Assembly (NCBI RefSeq): GCF_004799325.1
Contig: NZ_SSMD01000006.1
Coordinates: 62,001 to 126,000 of the forward strand
Direction: 5' to 3'
Origin: Thalassobius vesicularis
Lineage (GTDB): Bacteria > Pseudomonadota > Alphaproteobacteria > Rhodobacterales > Rhodobacteraceae
Length of the DNA stretch: 64,000 nucleotides
The translations under genes were made by a program, and so were the position numbers. The notes below the pieces were generated by a model. It saw nothing but the letters and a program-made list of their open reading frames with translations, was not told the DNA's origin and searched no databases. Positions 44,176 to 52,611 of the stretch are shown here, in pieces. Every line of letters begins with the position of its first letter. The first letter of the stretch is position 1.

Positions 44176-45167
44176 GCAAAGGCCCGATCCTGATCGACCT
44201 CGACCACGCCCCGATGGCCGAGGGGCCGGATACCGCCCCGCCGGTGCCCGACGTCGACCGCCCCACCGGCGCTGCCATGCAACGGGCGGTGACGCTGGCG
44301 GCACGGCCTGCGCGCGGTTCGGGGCTGGCAAAATGGGCCTGGGGCCTGGGCCTGTCGCTGCTGGGCGCGGTGGTCTCTGTCGCCGCATGGGATTTCGCCA
44401 CCGGGCTGATTTCGCGTATGCCGATCCTCGGCTGGGCCGTGACGGCGCTGATCGCCGCCTTCGTGCTGGTGATGCTGATCGCCGCACTGCGCGAGCTGGC
44501 TGCCTTTGCCCGCCTGTCGCGTCTGGACCGCCTGCATCGCGCCGCGACCGAGGCCAAGGCCGAAGCCAGCCTGCCCAAGGCGCGCGACGTGACATCCCGC
44601 CTGCTGGCGCTCTATGCCGCGCGCCCCGAACTGGACTGGGCCCGCGCCAACTTCACCGAGCGCAAGGACGACCAATTCGACGCCGACGCCCTGCTGGAAC
44701 TGGCCGAGGCCGAGCTGCTAGCCCCCCTCGATCAAGCCGCCCTGCGCGAAGTCGAAGCGGCCGCCCGCCAGGTCGCCACGGTGACGGCAATCGTTCCGCT
44801 GGCGCTGGCGGACGTCTTCGCAGCGCTGACCTCGAACCTGCGGATGATCCGCCGCGTGGCCGAAGTCTACGGCGGCCGCGCTGGCACCCTTGGCAGCTGG
44901 CGCCTGACCCGCGCAGTTATGACCCACCTTGTCGCCACCGGCGCCGTGGCCGTGGGCGACGACCTGATCGGCTCGCTGGCAGGCGGGGGGCTGCTATCCA
45001 AACTCTCTCGCCGCTTCGGTGAAGGCGTGGTCAACGGCGCCCTCACCGCCCGCGTCGGCGTCGCCGCGATCGAGGTCTGCCGCCCCCTACCGTTTTCCCG
45101 CGGCAAACGCCCGTCTGTCACCGCCCTGGTCCGGCGCGCGCTCACGGGGCTTTTCGGTCAGGAATGA
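44172..45167 (+). CDS. YcjF/TIGR01620-like membrane protein (DUF697)
   Basis: A 331-residue protein with a polar N-terminus, two membrane helices (about residues 56-76 and 92-113) and a C-terminal domain with further hydrophobic stretches (TVTAIVPLALADVFAALTSNLRMIRRVAEVYGG, a DUF697 signature). It is the usual partner of YcjX. Start overlaps the GNAT gene (ATGA), and the stop lies in the first hairpin of palindromic element copy 3. Confidence 0.85.
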   Translation: MSKGPILIDLDHAPMAEGPDTAPPVPDVDRPTGAAMQRAVTLAARPARGSGLAKWAWGLGLSLLGAVVSVAAWDFATGLISRMPILGWAVTALIAAFVLVMLIAALRELAAFARLSRLDRLHRAATEAKAEASLPKARDVTSRLLALYAARPELDWARANFTERKDDQFDADALLELAEAELLAPLDQAALREVEAAARQVATVTAIVPLALADVFAALTSNLRMIRRVAEVYGGRAGTLGSWRLTRAVMTHLVATGAVAVGDDLIGSLAGGGLLSKLSRRFGEGVVNGALTARVGVAAIEVCRPLPFSRGKRPSVTALVRRALTGLFGQE

Positions 45168-45290
45168 GGGGCGCTGCCCCTCGGCCTGCGGCCTCACCCC
45201 GGGATATTTGTAAAAAGAAGAAGGGATACGCCGCGCCCTTGTCTTCTTCTTTTTGAAAATATCCCGGGGGTTTGGGGGCAGAGCCCCCAT
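45166..45290. repeat. Compound palindromic repeat element, copy 3
   Basis: GAGGGGCGCTGCCCCTC (45166-45182, overlapping the YcjF-like stop), GGCCTGCGGCC, the long dyad CCCCGGGATATTTG ... AAATATCCCGGGGG with inner AAAAAGAAGAAGGG / CTTCTTCTTTTT arms, and hairpin TTTGGGGGCAGAGCCCCCA. Same orientation as copy 1. It fills the convergent gap between the YcjF-like and haemoglobin genes. Confidence 0.87.
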
Positions 45291-45303
45291 GCGACGTTTC
45301 CGT

Positions 45304-45711
45304 TCAGAACAGGCGCGGGATGCCGTCGGCGCCGTGGACTTTCTCGACCACGCCTGCGCGCAGGGAGCGGCCGATGCGGTGGGCGAGTTCGGACCAGGCG
45401 GCGGCTTGGTCCGGGCGCAGTTCCATCCGCAGCACAAGGTCGAACAGGCCCAGCCAGGGCGCGAACATGCCGGGGCGGACGTTGCCGGCGTCCTGGTGGG
45501 CGGCCATCGGGTTGCCGGAGTAGTCGCGCTCGTACAGGATCGCGTTGGCCCAGAAGCGGATGATCTTTTCCTCGTGTTTGGGCCAGTCGGTGACATGGGC
45601 GGCGAAGACCGGTCCAAGGCCCGGATGGTCGCGCACCATCGCGTAGAACGCGTGGACGACGCGGGCAATTTCGTCGCGGGTAATGTCGAATTTGGGGGGC
45701 AGGGCGGACAT
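45304..45711 (-). CDS. Group III truncated haemoglobin-like protein
   Basis: A 135-residue globin. The pattern FAAHVTDWPKHEEKIIRFWANAILYERDYSGNPMAAHQ matches group III truncated haemoglobins, with the proximal-His region in GNPMAAHQD. Likely binds haem and O2 or NO in the cytoplasm. Single gene, convergent with the YcjF-like gene over a palindromic element, and divergent from ileS. Confidence 0.83.
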   Translation of the reverse strand: MSALPPKFDITRDEIARVVHAFYAMVRDHPGLGPVFAAHVTDWPKHEEKIIRFWANAILYERDYSGNPMAAHQDAGNVRPGMFAPWLGLFDLVLRMELRPDQAAAWSELAHRIGRSLRAGVVEKVHGADGIPRLF

Positions 45712-45790
45712 GGGGCCTCCGGTCTTTGTGCCTTTGATGTAGGGCGCGGCGCCGGCCCGTGCCAGATGCCAAAGCGCCGCGCATTGTTCG

Positions 45791-45819
45791 CTTGTCGCCC
45801 TTCGCGCGCGGGCCTATAA
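45791..45819 (+). promoter_or_regulatory. Predicted ileS promoter
   Basis: CTTGTC (45791-45796), 17-bp spacer, TATAAC (45814-45819). Predicted transcription start near 45826, giving an mRNA leader of about 137 bases before ileS. Confidence 0.55.
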
Positions 45820-45827
45820 CGCGGGCC

Positions 45828-45878
45828 ATGACGCATCATCTGGCGATCATTCTTCGAATTACATGCCCGGCGCTCTGA
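45828..45878 (+). CDS. Possible Ile-containing leader peptide ahead of ileS
   Basis: A 16-codon frame MTHHLAIILRITCPAL begins about two bases after the predicted transcription start, so it would be nearly leaderless. It holds three Ile codons (two adjacent). Its stop lies in the loop region of a GC hairpin: CCCGGCGCTCT (45866-45876) pairs with AGAGCCGCCGGG (45882-45893) with one bulge. No U-run follows, so this is not a standard attenuator; the idea of isoleucine-linked control is speculative. Confidence 0.25.
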   Translation: MTHHLAIILRITCPAL

Positions 45879-45962
45879 GCCAGAGCCGCCGGGACAAGGC
45901 GTATGGGTTTCCGCGCCGCCCCCAATCCCTGACAGACCACGATTATCCGAAGGACGCCCACG

Positions 45963-48860
45963 ATGTGCGCCGACACTCCTGACTACAAAGACACGCTGAA
46001 CCTGCCCCAGACCGATTTCCCGATGCGCGCGGGACTGCCCAAGCGCGAGCCCGACTGGCTGAAGCGCTGGGAAGACATGGACATCTACGGCCGCCTGCGC
46101 GCCAAGGCCGAGGGCGGCACCCGCACGCCGTTCACGCTGCATGATGGCCCTCCGTATGCCAACGGCCACTTGCATATCGGCCACGCGCTGAACAAGACCA
46201 TCAAGGACATGATCGTGCGGTCCCATCAGATGATGGGCCACGATTCGCGCTATGTCCCCGGCTGGGACTGCCACGGCCTGCCGATCGAGTGGAAGATCGA
46301 GGAGCAGTACCGCGCCAAGGGCAAGAACAAGGACGAGGTGGACGTGGTGACCTTCCGCCGCGAATGCCGCGCCTTTGCCGAGAAATGGGTGGACATCCAG
46401 CGCGCCGAGTTCAAGCGCCTTGGCATCACCGGCAACTGGGATGACCCGTACCTGACGATGGATTACCACGCCGAGGCGGTCATCGCGGACGAGTTCATGA
46501 AGTTCCTGATGAACGGCACGCTGTATCAGGGTTCGAAGCCCGTGATGTGGTCGCCGGTCGAAAAGACCGCGCTGGCCGAGGCCGAGATCGAGTATCACGA
46601 CCACAAGTCCCACACGATCTGGGTGCCGTTCTCGGTGGCCTCGGGTGGGGATCTGGCGGATGCCCGCGTGGTGATCTGGACGACGACCCCGTGGACGATC
46701 CCCTCGAACAAGGCCGTCGCCTATAACCCCAAGATCGCCTATGGCCTGTACCGCGTGGACGAGACGCAGGACGAAAGCTGGACCAACCCCGGCGACCTGT
46801 ACCTGTTCGCCGATGCGCTGGCCGAGGATGCCTTGGGCAAGTCGCGCGTCACCAAGTTCACCCGCGTCCGCGATGTGTCGCCGGATGAATTTGACGGCAT
46901 GGCGCTGAAGCACCCGTTCAACGGCATCGCCGGGGCCGATGGCTTCTGGGATTACGAAGTGCCGATGATCGACGGCGATCACGTCACCGACGATGCGGGC
47001 ACGGGTTTCGTGCACACCGCGCCCAGCCACGGTGCCGACGACTATGACTGCTTCGTCAAGCGCAACTGGATGGACCGGATGACCCACAACGTGGGCGAGG
47101 AATCCGAGTTCCTGCCCCATGTGCCGTTCTTTGCGGGCCTGCAGGTGTTCGACACCAAGGGCAAGGAAGGCAAGGCCAACGCCGCCGTCATCGACAAGCT
47201 GGTCGAGGCAGGCGGGATCATCGCGCGGGGCCGCGTGACGCACTCGTACCCGCATTCGTGGCGCTCGAAGGCGCCGGTGATCTTCCGCAACACGCCGCAA
47301 TGGTTCGCCGCCATCGACAAGCCGGCGGGCGGGGACAACACCTATGGCGAGACGATCCGCCAGCGGGCGCTGACCTCGATCGATCAGCTGGTCAAGTTCA
47401 CCCCGCAATCGGGCCGCAACCGCCTGTTCTCGATGATCGAAGCGCGCCCCGACTGGGTGCTGTCGCGCCAGCGCGCCTGGGGCGTGCCGCTGACCTGCTT
47501 CGTGAAAAAGGGCCTGCTGCCGACCGACGAGGGCTTCTTGCTGCGCGACGCCGAAGTGAACGCCCGCATCAAGGCCGCGTTCGAGGCCGACGGCGCGGAT
47601 GCCTGGTACGCCGAGGGCGCGAAGGAGCGCTTCCTTGAGGGCTATAATGCGGACGAGTACGAGCAGGTCTTTGACGTGCTGGACGTGTGGTTCGACTCCG
47701 GTTCGACCCACGCCTTCGTGCTGCGGGATCGCGCTGACGGCACCGCCGACGGCATCGCCGACGTCTACATGGAAGGCACCGACCAGCACCGCGGCTGGTT
47801 CCATTCCTCGCTGCTGCAGGCCTGCGGCACCAAGGGCCGCGCGCCCTATCGCAACGTGGTGACGCATGGCTTTACCCTGGACGAGAAGGGCAACAAGATG
47901 TCCAAATCGCTGGGCAACACCATCGTCCCCGAGGAAGTGGTGAAGCAATACGGCGCCGACATCCTGCGCCTGTGGGTGGCCCAGACCGATTACAGCACCG
48001 ACCAGCGGATCGGGCCGGAAATCCTGAAAGGCACCGCCGACAGCTATCGCCGCCTGCGCAACACCATGCGCTTCATGCTGGGCTCGCTGGCGCAGTTCGA
48101 GGAATCGCAGCGCGTCGCGCCCGCCGACATGCCCGAGCTGGAACGCTGGGTCCTGCACCGTCTGGCCGAACTGGATCACAAGGTCCGCGCTGGTTACAAG
48201 GCGTTCGACTTCCAGGGCGTGTTCTCGGCCGTGTTCAACTTTGCCACGGTGGATCTGTCGGCCTTCTACTTCGACATCCGCAAGGACGTGCTGTACTGCG
48301 ACGGCGACACCCTGCGCGCCAACGCCGCGCGCACCGTGCTGGACATCCTGTTCCACCGCCTGACCACCTGGCTGGCCCCGATCCTGGTCTTCACCATGGA
48401 AGAGGTCTGGCTGGAGCGGTTCCCGGGCGACGACAGCTCGGTCCACCTGCAGGACATCCCCGACACCCCCGCCGATTGGCTGAACGAACCGCTGGCCGCC
48501 AAATGGGCCGAGGTCCGTCGCGCCCGTCGCGTGGTGACGGCGGCGCTGGAAATCCAGCGTACCGACAAGGTGATCGGCGCCTCGCTGGAGGCCGCCCCCG
48601 TCGTGCACATCCGCAACGAGGCCATGCTGGCCGCGCTGAAGACCGTGCATTTCGACGACATCTGCATCACCTCGGGCCTGTCGCTGACCGCCGACCCGAT
48701 CCCGGCCGAGGCGTTCCGCCTGCCCGAGATCGAAGGCGTCGGCGTGGTGTTCGAAAAGGCCGAAGGCGAGAAATGCCAGCGTTGCTGGAAAATCCTGCCC
48801 GACGTCGGCACCCACAGCCACGCAGGCACCTGCAAACGCTGCGACGAGGCCCTGGGCTAA
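45963..48860 (+). CDS. ileS: Isoleucyl-tRNA synthetase
   Basis: A 965-residue class I synthetase. The HIGH motif is in PYANGHLHIGHALNKT, KMSKS is in GNKMSKSLGN, the editing domain has TTTPWTIPSNKA and TDDAGTGFVHTAPSHG, and the C-terminal zinc site is CQRCWKILPDVG...CKRCD. It charges tRNA-Ile. ATG 45963 starts MCADTPDYKDTLNLPQTDFPMRAG, normal for the family. A 137-base leader with a possible mini-ORF precedes it, and a terminator follows. Confidence 0.98.
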   Translation: MCADTPDYKDTLNLPQTDFPMRAGLPKREPDWLKRWEDMDIYGRLRAKAEGGTRTPFTLHDGPPYANGHLHIGHALNKTIKDMIVRSHQMMGHDSRYVPGWDCHGLPIEWKIEEQYRAKGKNKDEVDVVTFRRECRAFAEKWVDIQRAEFKRLGITGNWDDPYLTMDYHAEAVIADEFMKFLMNGTLYQGSKPVMWSPVEKTALAEAEIEYHDHKSHTIWVPFSVASGGDLADARVVIWTTTPWTIPSNKAVAYNPKIAYGLYRVDETQDESWTNPGDLYLFADALAEDALGKSRVTKFTRVRDVSPDEFDGMALKHPFNGIAGADGFWDYEVPMIDGDHVTDDAGTGFVHTAPSHGADDYDCFVKRNWMDRMTHNVGEESEFLPHVPFFAGLQVFDTKGKEGKANAAVIDKLVEAGGIIARGRVTHSYPHSWRSKAPVIFRNTPQWFAAIDKPAGGDNTYGETIRQRALTSIDQLVKFTPQSGRNRLFSMIEARPDWVLSRQRAWGVPLTCFVKKGLLPTDEGFLLRDAEVNARIKAAFEADGADAWYAEGAKERFLEGYNADEYEQVFDVLDVWFDSGSTHAFVLRDRADGTADGIADVYMEGTDQHRGWFHSSLLQACGTKGRAPYRNVVTHGFTLDEKGNKMSKSLGNTIVPEEVVKQYGADILRLWVAQTDYSTDQRIGPEILKGTADSYRRLRNTMRFMLGSLAQFEESQRVAPADMPELERWVLHRLAELDHKVRAGYKAFDFQGVFSAVFNFATVDLSAFYFDIRKDVLYCDGDTLRANAARTVLDILFHRLTTWLAPILVFTMEEVWLERFPGDDSSVHLQDIPDTPADWLNEPLAAKWAEVRRARRVVTAALEIQRTDKVIGASLEAAPVVHIRNEAMLAALKTVHFDDICITSGLSLTADPIPAEAFRLPEIEGVGVVFEKAEGEKCQRCWKILPDVGTHSHAGTCKRCDEALG

Positions 48861-48878
48861 CATCGCCTGACCCAAACG

Positions 48879-48909
48879 AAACGGCTCCGCTTGATCGCGG
48901 GGCCGTTTT
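48879..48909 (+). terminator. Intrinsic terminator after ileS
   Basis: AAACGGCTCCGC (48879-48890), loop TTGATC, GCGGGGCCGTTTT (48897-48909): GC stem with a mismatch and T-run. Situated 19 bases past the ileS stop. Confidence 0.8.
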
Positions 48910-48925
48910 GCGTTCCTGTGACGGC

Positions 48926-49378
48926 ATGACATCCCTGACCGTCGACACCCCCACAGGCCCCGTTACGCTGACCGAACAGGACGGCGCGATTGTCCGTTGC
49001 GAATGGGGGACGGGCGGGGCGGATCACTCGGCGCTGTTGGACCGCGCGGCGGGGCAACTGGCCGAGTATTTCGCCGGCACCCGGCAGGCGTTCGATCTGC
49101 CGCTGCGGGTCAACGCCTCGGCATTCCAACAGCAAGTGTGTGACGCGATCAGCGCCATCCCCTTCGGCCTCACCCGCACCTATGGCGACCTCGCCCGCGA
49201 TCTGGGCGTGACCGCGCAGGCGATCGGGCAGGGCTGCGGCGGCAACCCGTTGCCGATCCTGATCCCGTGTCACCGGGTGCTTGGCGCCTCGGGTCTGGGC
49301 GGATTTTCCGGCCTTGGCGGGGTCGAAACCAAGGTCTGGCTCTTGCGCCACGAGGGCGCGGCCGGGCTGCTGATCTGA
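48926..49378 (+). CDS. ogt: Methylated-DNA--protein-cysteine methyltransferase (Ogt/MGMT)
   Basis: A 150-residue alkyltransferase. Acceptor Cys115 is in ILIPCHRVLG, preceded by the HTH segment RTYGDLARDLGVTAQAIGQGCGGNPLP. Removes O6-alkylguanine damage by suicidal transfer. It lacks the extended N-terminal domain of larger homologues. ATG 48926 has no strong ribosome site. A short unassigned stretch separates its stop from the pcs stop. Confidence 0.93.
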   Translation: MTSLTVDTPTGPVTLTEQDGAIVRCEWGTGGADHSALLDRAAGQLAEYFAGTRQAFDLPLRVNASAFQQQVCDAISAIPFGLTRTYGDLARDLGVTAQAIGQGCGGNPLPILIPCHRVLGASGLGGFSGLGGVETKVWLLRHEGAAGLLI

Positions 49379-49434
49379 GCGTCAGGCAATCCCTGTGGTT
49401 TGCGGGCCAAACCCCACAAAACCCCCGGAACGGA

Positions 49435-50133
49435 TCAGTCCCTTAGCGGGATCAGCTGCTGCGCGATGCCCACGCCCAGCAGGTAGACCGAGGTCAGAAC
49501 CAGCCCCCAATGCGCCCAGCTTTCGGGGTGGAAATCGACCCATGCGGCCCATCCGGCAAAGAAGGTCCAGGCCAGCGCCATCGGCAGCGACAGCGTGCGC
49601 CAGCGTTCCGTCCGAACCGGGTGGATGAACTTCAGCGGCAGGAACATCGCCACCGCCAGCACCGAGACCAGCCCCAGAATGATCCAGAAATTCGGGTGCA
49701 GCGCGAACAGGACCAGCACCAGCATGTTCCAGCAACCGGGAAAACCGTTAAAGGAATTATCCTTGGTTTTCATGCGGTTGTCCGCAAAATACATGGCGCT
49801 GGCAAAGGTGATGATGATGATCGCGAACCAGCCCGTCCAGCCCGGCAACAGGCCGGATTTGAACAGCGCAAAGGCCGGGATGAAGACATAGGTCAGGTAG
49901 TCGATGATCAGGTCCAGCAGCACCCCGTCAAAGCGCGCGGCGTAATGTTTGACGTGATAGCGGCGCGCCAGCGGGCCATCCAGCCCGTCCACGGCAAAGG
50001 CCACGACCAGCCACAGGAACATCAGGCTCCACTTTTCCTCGACCGCCGCCAGCATCGCCAGCATGGCGAAAACGGCCCCGGTCGCGGTCAACAGATGGAC
50101 GCTTAGCGCCTTGGATTCATTTGTAAAATTCAT
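49435..50133 (-). CDS. pcs: Phosphatidylcholine synthase
   Basis: A 232-residue polytopic CDP-alcohol phosphotransferase. The motif fits DGx2ARx12Gx3Dx3D (Asp52 to Asp78; VDGLDGPLARRYH...FDGVLLDLIIDY), the widened spacing known for bacterial Pcs. It condenses CDP-diacylglycerol and choline to phosphatidylcholine in the inner membrane. Pcs is typical of host- or eukaryote-associated alphaproteobacteria and supports the taxonomic inference. About seven hydrophobic segments. Confidence 0.93.
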   Translation of the reverse strand: MNFTNESKALSVHLLTATGAVFAMLAMLAAVEEKWSLMFLWLVVAFAVDGLDGPLARRYHVKHYAARFDGVLLDLIIDYLTYVFIPAFALFKSGLLPGWTGWFAIIIITFASAMYFADNRMKTKDNSFNGFPGCWNMLVLVLFALHPNFWIILGLVSVLAVAMFLPLKFIHPVRTERWRTLSLPMALAWTFFAGWAAWVDFHPESWAHWGLVLTSVYLLGVGIAQQLIPLRD

Positions 50134-50154
50134 GTGTTCCCCTGTGCGATGGGG

Positions 50155-51078
50155 TTATGATGCCTTGGGATGGGTTCTGTCGTATACGTCCAAAAGGCGC
50201 TCCAAGTCCACCGCCGTATACGCCTGAGTGGTCGAGAGCGACGCATGGCCCAGCAGTTCCTGAATCGCGCGCAAATCGCCGCCCGCGTTCAGCAGATGCG
50301 TGGCGAAACTGTGCCGCATCGCGTGTGGCGTGGCAGTCGCGGGAAGGCCCAGCTGCATGCGGGATTTCTCCATCACCTGTTGGATGATCCGCGGGCTGAG
50401 CTTGCCGCCCCGTGCCCCGCGAAACAGCGGCTGGTCGGGCGACAGATCCCACGGGCAAAGCTGCGCGTAGTGTTCCACCGACTGACGCGCGGCGGGGATC
50501 AGGGGGACGATCCGCTCCTTGCCGCCCTTGCCAAGGATGCGCAGGCTGTCGCGCAGGGGCAGGTCGCGGCCCATCAGTCCCAGCGCCTCGGATATCCGTA
50601 GACCGCAGCCGTAAAGCAGCGTCACCACGGCCATATCCCGCGCCGCGATCCAGTCGCTGGGCGACTGAAGCGAGACCGTGTCGATCATCGCGCGGGCGGC
50701 GTCCTCGTCCAGCGGGCGGGGCAGTTTGCGGTGGAATTTCGGCGAGCGGGTGGACAGAACGGCGGAGGGGTCAAAGCCCTCACGCTCGGCCAGCCAACGG
50801 AAAAAACTCTTTACGGACGAGAGTTTACGGGCAAGCGAGCGTGACGCGATCCCGGTGCTGCGGGTGTGGGCCATCCACGCGCGCATGTCCGAGACGGTGA
50901 CACGCTCCAACGCCTTCAGGCCCTGTGGTTCGCCCTTGTGGGCGGTGATGAAGGACAGGAACTCGGCCACGTCGCGGCGATAGGCGTCCAGCGTGTTGTC
51001 CGAGGCGTCGCGCAGCGCGCTCAACCCCTCCAGCCAGGTTTGCAGGGCATCCCGCGCGGCTGGAGAGATCTGGATCAT
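50155..51078 (-). CDS. xerC: Tyrosine recombinase XerC
   Basis: A 307-residue recombinase with an N-terminal SAM-like core-binding domain and a catalytic domain: Arg in YGCGLRISEALGL, HxxR in PHAMRHSFATHLL, the following GHASLSTTQAYTAVD with His and the nucleophilic Tyr. It resolves chromosome dimers at dif with XerD. Start overlaps the stop of the DUF484 gene (ATGA), the usual neighbour of xerC in many proteobacteria. Confidence 0.95.
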   Translation of the reverse strand: MIQISPAARDALQTWLEGLSALRDASDNTLDAYRRDVAEFLSFITAHKGEPQGLKALERVTVSDMRAWMAHTRSTGIASRSLARKLSSVKSFFRWLAEREGFDPSAVLSTRSPKFHRKLPRPLDEDAARAMIDTVSLQSPSDWIAARDMAVVTLLYGCGLRISEALGLMGRDLPLRDSLRILGKGGKERIVPLIPAARQSVEHYAQLCPWDLSPDQPLFRGARGGKLSPRIIQQVMEKSRMQLGLPATATPHAMRHSFATHLLNAGGDLRAIQELLGHASLSTTQAYTAVDLERLLDVYDRTHPKAS

Positions 51079-51782
51079 GCCAGCCAGCGGCGCATCGTGC
51101 GCTCGAACACGCCGGCGAAAAAGGCCAGAAGGTCGGTGGCCTGCTGCGGGCTGAACTGGTGCGGGTCTTCGGAGGCCAAGACCAACATGCCGGGCAGGCG
51201 GTTGGGGCCGAAATCCAGCTTCAGGCAGGCCTCGGAGCGGACGAAGCCGGCATCCTCTCCATAGACGCGCAGGTCGCCTTCGTGGACCTGGCGCAGGGTG
51301 ACGGGGCGGACCGGGGCGTTGCGGCCAGCAGTGATGTAGTCGTCGACGAACCCGGCACGGGCGACGGTCAGCACACCGCCGAGGCGTTTCAGAACCGGGT
51401 CTTCGTCGGTCTGGGCGGTTTCCAGAACCAGCTTGATGCTGTCGACGCGCAGCACCTCGGCCACGGGGCCGCCAAGATCGCGCAGGAAGCTCTCGAAGTT
51501 CAGCGGCTCCATCATGCGCAGGATGGCGCGGTGGATCTGGTTGGTCCCGGCAAGGTTTTCGTAGGCCGCCGCGATGACGCTGCGGTGGGTGTCCTCCAGC
51601 CGGTCAAGGCGCGCCTCGAGCCGTTCCATCGCGATGCCGCGCAGGTCGATGATGTTGTTGCCCATCGCCCGTTCATTGGCCGCGACAAGGGCCCGCATCA
51701 GGTCTTTGTCGTCCAGAATCACATCCGGTTCGGAAATGATCTTCTGACGCAGGTTTGCGTCCAGAACGGGGGTGGTGCTCAT
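51075..51782 (-). CDS. DUF484-family protein
   Basis: A 235-residue cytoplasmic protein of the DUF484 family (GAF-like fold): helical N-terminus (IISEPDVILDDKDLMRALVAAN) and a C-terminal segment with DFGPNRLPGMLVLASEDPHQFSPQQATDLLAFFAGVFERTMRRWL, the family signature. Function unknown; the gene is commonly found just upstream of xerC, as here with a 4-base overlap. I chose ATG 51782 (MSTTPVLD), which follows AAGAGG. Confidence 0.88.
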   Translation of the reverse strand: MSTTPVLDANLRQKIISEPDVILDDKDLMRALVAANERAMGNNIIDLRGIAMERLEARLDRLEDTHRSVIAAAYENLAGTNQIHRAILRMMEPLNFESFLRDLGGPVAEVLRVDSIKLVLETAQTDEDPVLKRLGGVLTVARAGFVDDYITAGRNAPVRPVTLRQVHEGDLRVYGEDAGFVRSEACLKLDFGPNRLPGMLVLASEDPHQFSPQQATDLLAFFAGVFERTMRRWLA

Positions 51783-51869
51783 GTCTGCCTCTTGGTCTTT
51801 TGCCGGGACCATAACAAATATGTCCCGGCATTGCCTTATGTTTTTTGCAAACCGGCGCGGGGGCGCCGA

Positions 51870-52523
51870 TCAGAGGATCTTGATATTCGCGGCCTTGATG
51901 TCGTCCAGGAAGGTGGCCAGGCCCTTGTCGGTCAGCGGGTGGCTGGCCAGCGCCTTGATGACGTTCGGCGGGGCGGTCATCACGTCGGCGCCGATGCGGG
52001 CGCAGTCCAGAACGTGGTTCACAGAGCGGATCGAGGCCGCCAGGATCTGGGTTTCGAAACCGTAGTTGTCATAGACCACGCGGATGTCCTCGATCAGGTC
52101 CATGCCATCCAGCGCGATGTCGTCCAGGCGGCCGATGAACGGGCTGATGAAGGTGGCACCGGCCTTGGCGGCCAGCAGGGCCTGATTGGCGCTGAAGCAC
52201 AGGGTGACGTTGACCATCGTGCCCTCGTCGGTCAGCACCTTGCAGGCCTTCAGGCCGTCCCAGGTCAGCGGCACCTTGACGGCGATGTTTTCCGCGATCT
52301 TGGCCAGCTTGCGGCCTTCGGCGATCATCTGGTCGGCCTCGACGGCGGTGACCTCGGCCGAGACGGGGCCGGCGACCAGATCACAGATTTCCTTGGTCAC
52401 TTCCAGGATGTCGCGGCCGGATTTCTTGATCAGCGAGGGGTTGGTGGTCACGCCGTCGACCATGCCCAGCTCGTTCAGCTCGGCGATGGCGTCGATCTCG
52501 GCGGTATCAACGAAGAATTTCAT
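51870..52523 (-). CDS. tal: Transaldolase, small (TalC/fructose-6-phosphate aldolase) type
   Basis: A 217-residue TIM-barrel enzyme. Schiff-base Lys83 lies in [14 protein letters not shown]; the N-terminus [13 protein letters not shown] and the block [10 protein letters not shown] are signatures of the subfamily. It transfers dihydroxyacetone units in the pentose-phosphate pathway; fructose-6-phosphate aldolase activity is the alternative. It is divergent from priA across 88 bases. Confidence 0.92.
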   Translation of the reverse strand: MKFFVDTAEIDAIAELNELGMVDGVTTNPSLIKKSGRDILEVTKEICDLVAGPVSAEVTAVEADQMIAEGRKLAKIAENIAVKVPLTWDGLKACKVLTDEGTMVNVTLCFSANQALLAAKAGATFISPFIGRLDDIALDGMDLIEDIRVVYDNYGFETQILAASIRSVNHVLDCARIGADVMTAPPNVIKALASHPLTDKGLATFLDDIKAANIKIL

Positions 52524-52611
52524 TTCGGGTGCCTCAAGTAGGGTTGGACTTTGCTTGGTCAGGCTTTACCCCAATGGGGATGATCCCGAAACCCTTTTCA
52601 CCGGGGGACAT

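Noticed and set aside
25991-45290. CRISPR array or insertion-sequence ends formed by the palindromic elements
   Set aside because: Copies are single, far apart, without spacers or a transposase gene, and lie only in convergent gaps.
45819-45962. T-box riboswitch ahead of ileS
   Set aside because: No T-box sequence or terminator/antiterminator pair is visible, and T-boxes are not expected in alphaproteobacteria.
45087-48932. A 1281-codon minus-strand frame opposite ileS
   Set aside because: It is the antisense shadow of a certain gene in GC-rich DNA; the translation is rich in H, Q, V, G, R and D with no family motifs.
52186-52611. Extended N-terminus of PriA
   Set aside because: It is antisense to the transaldolase gene; GTG 52612 has a ribosome site and the family N-terminus.
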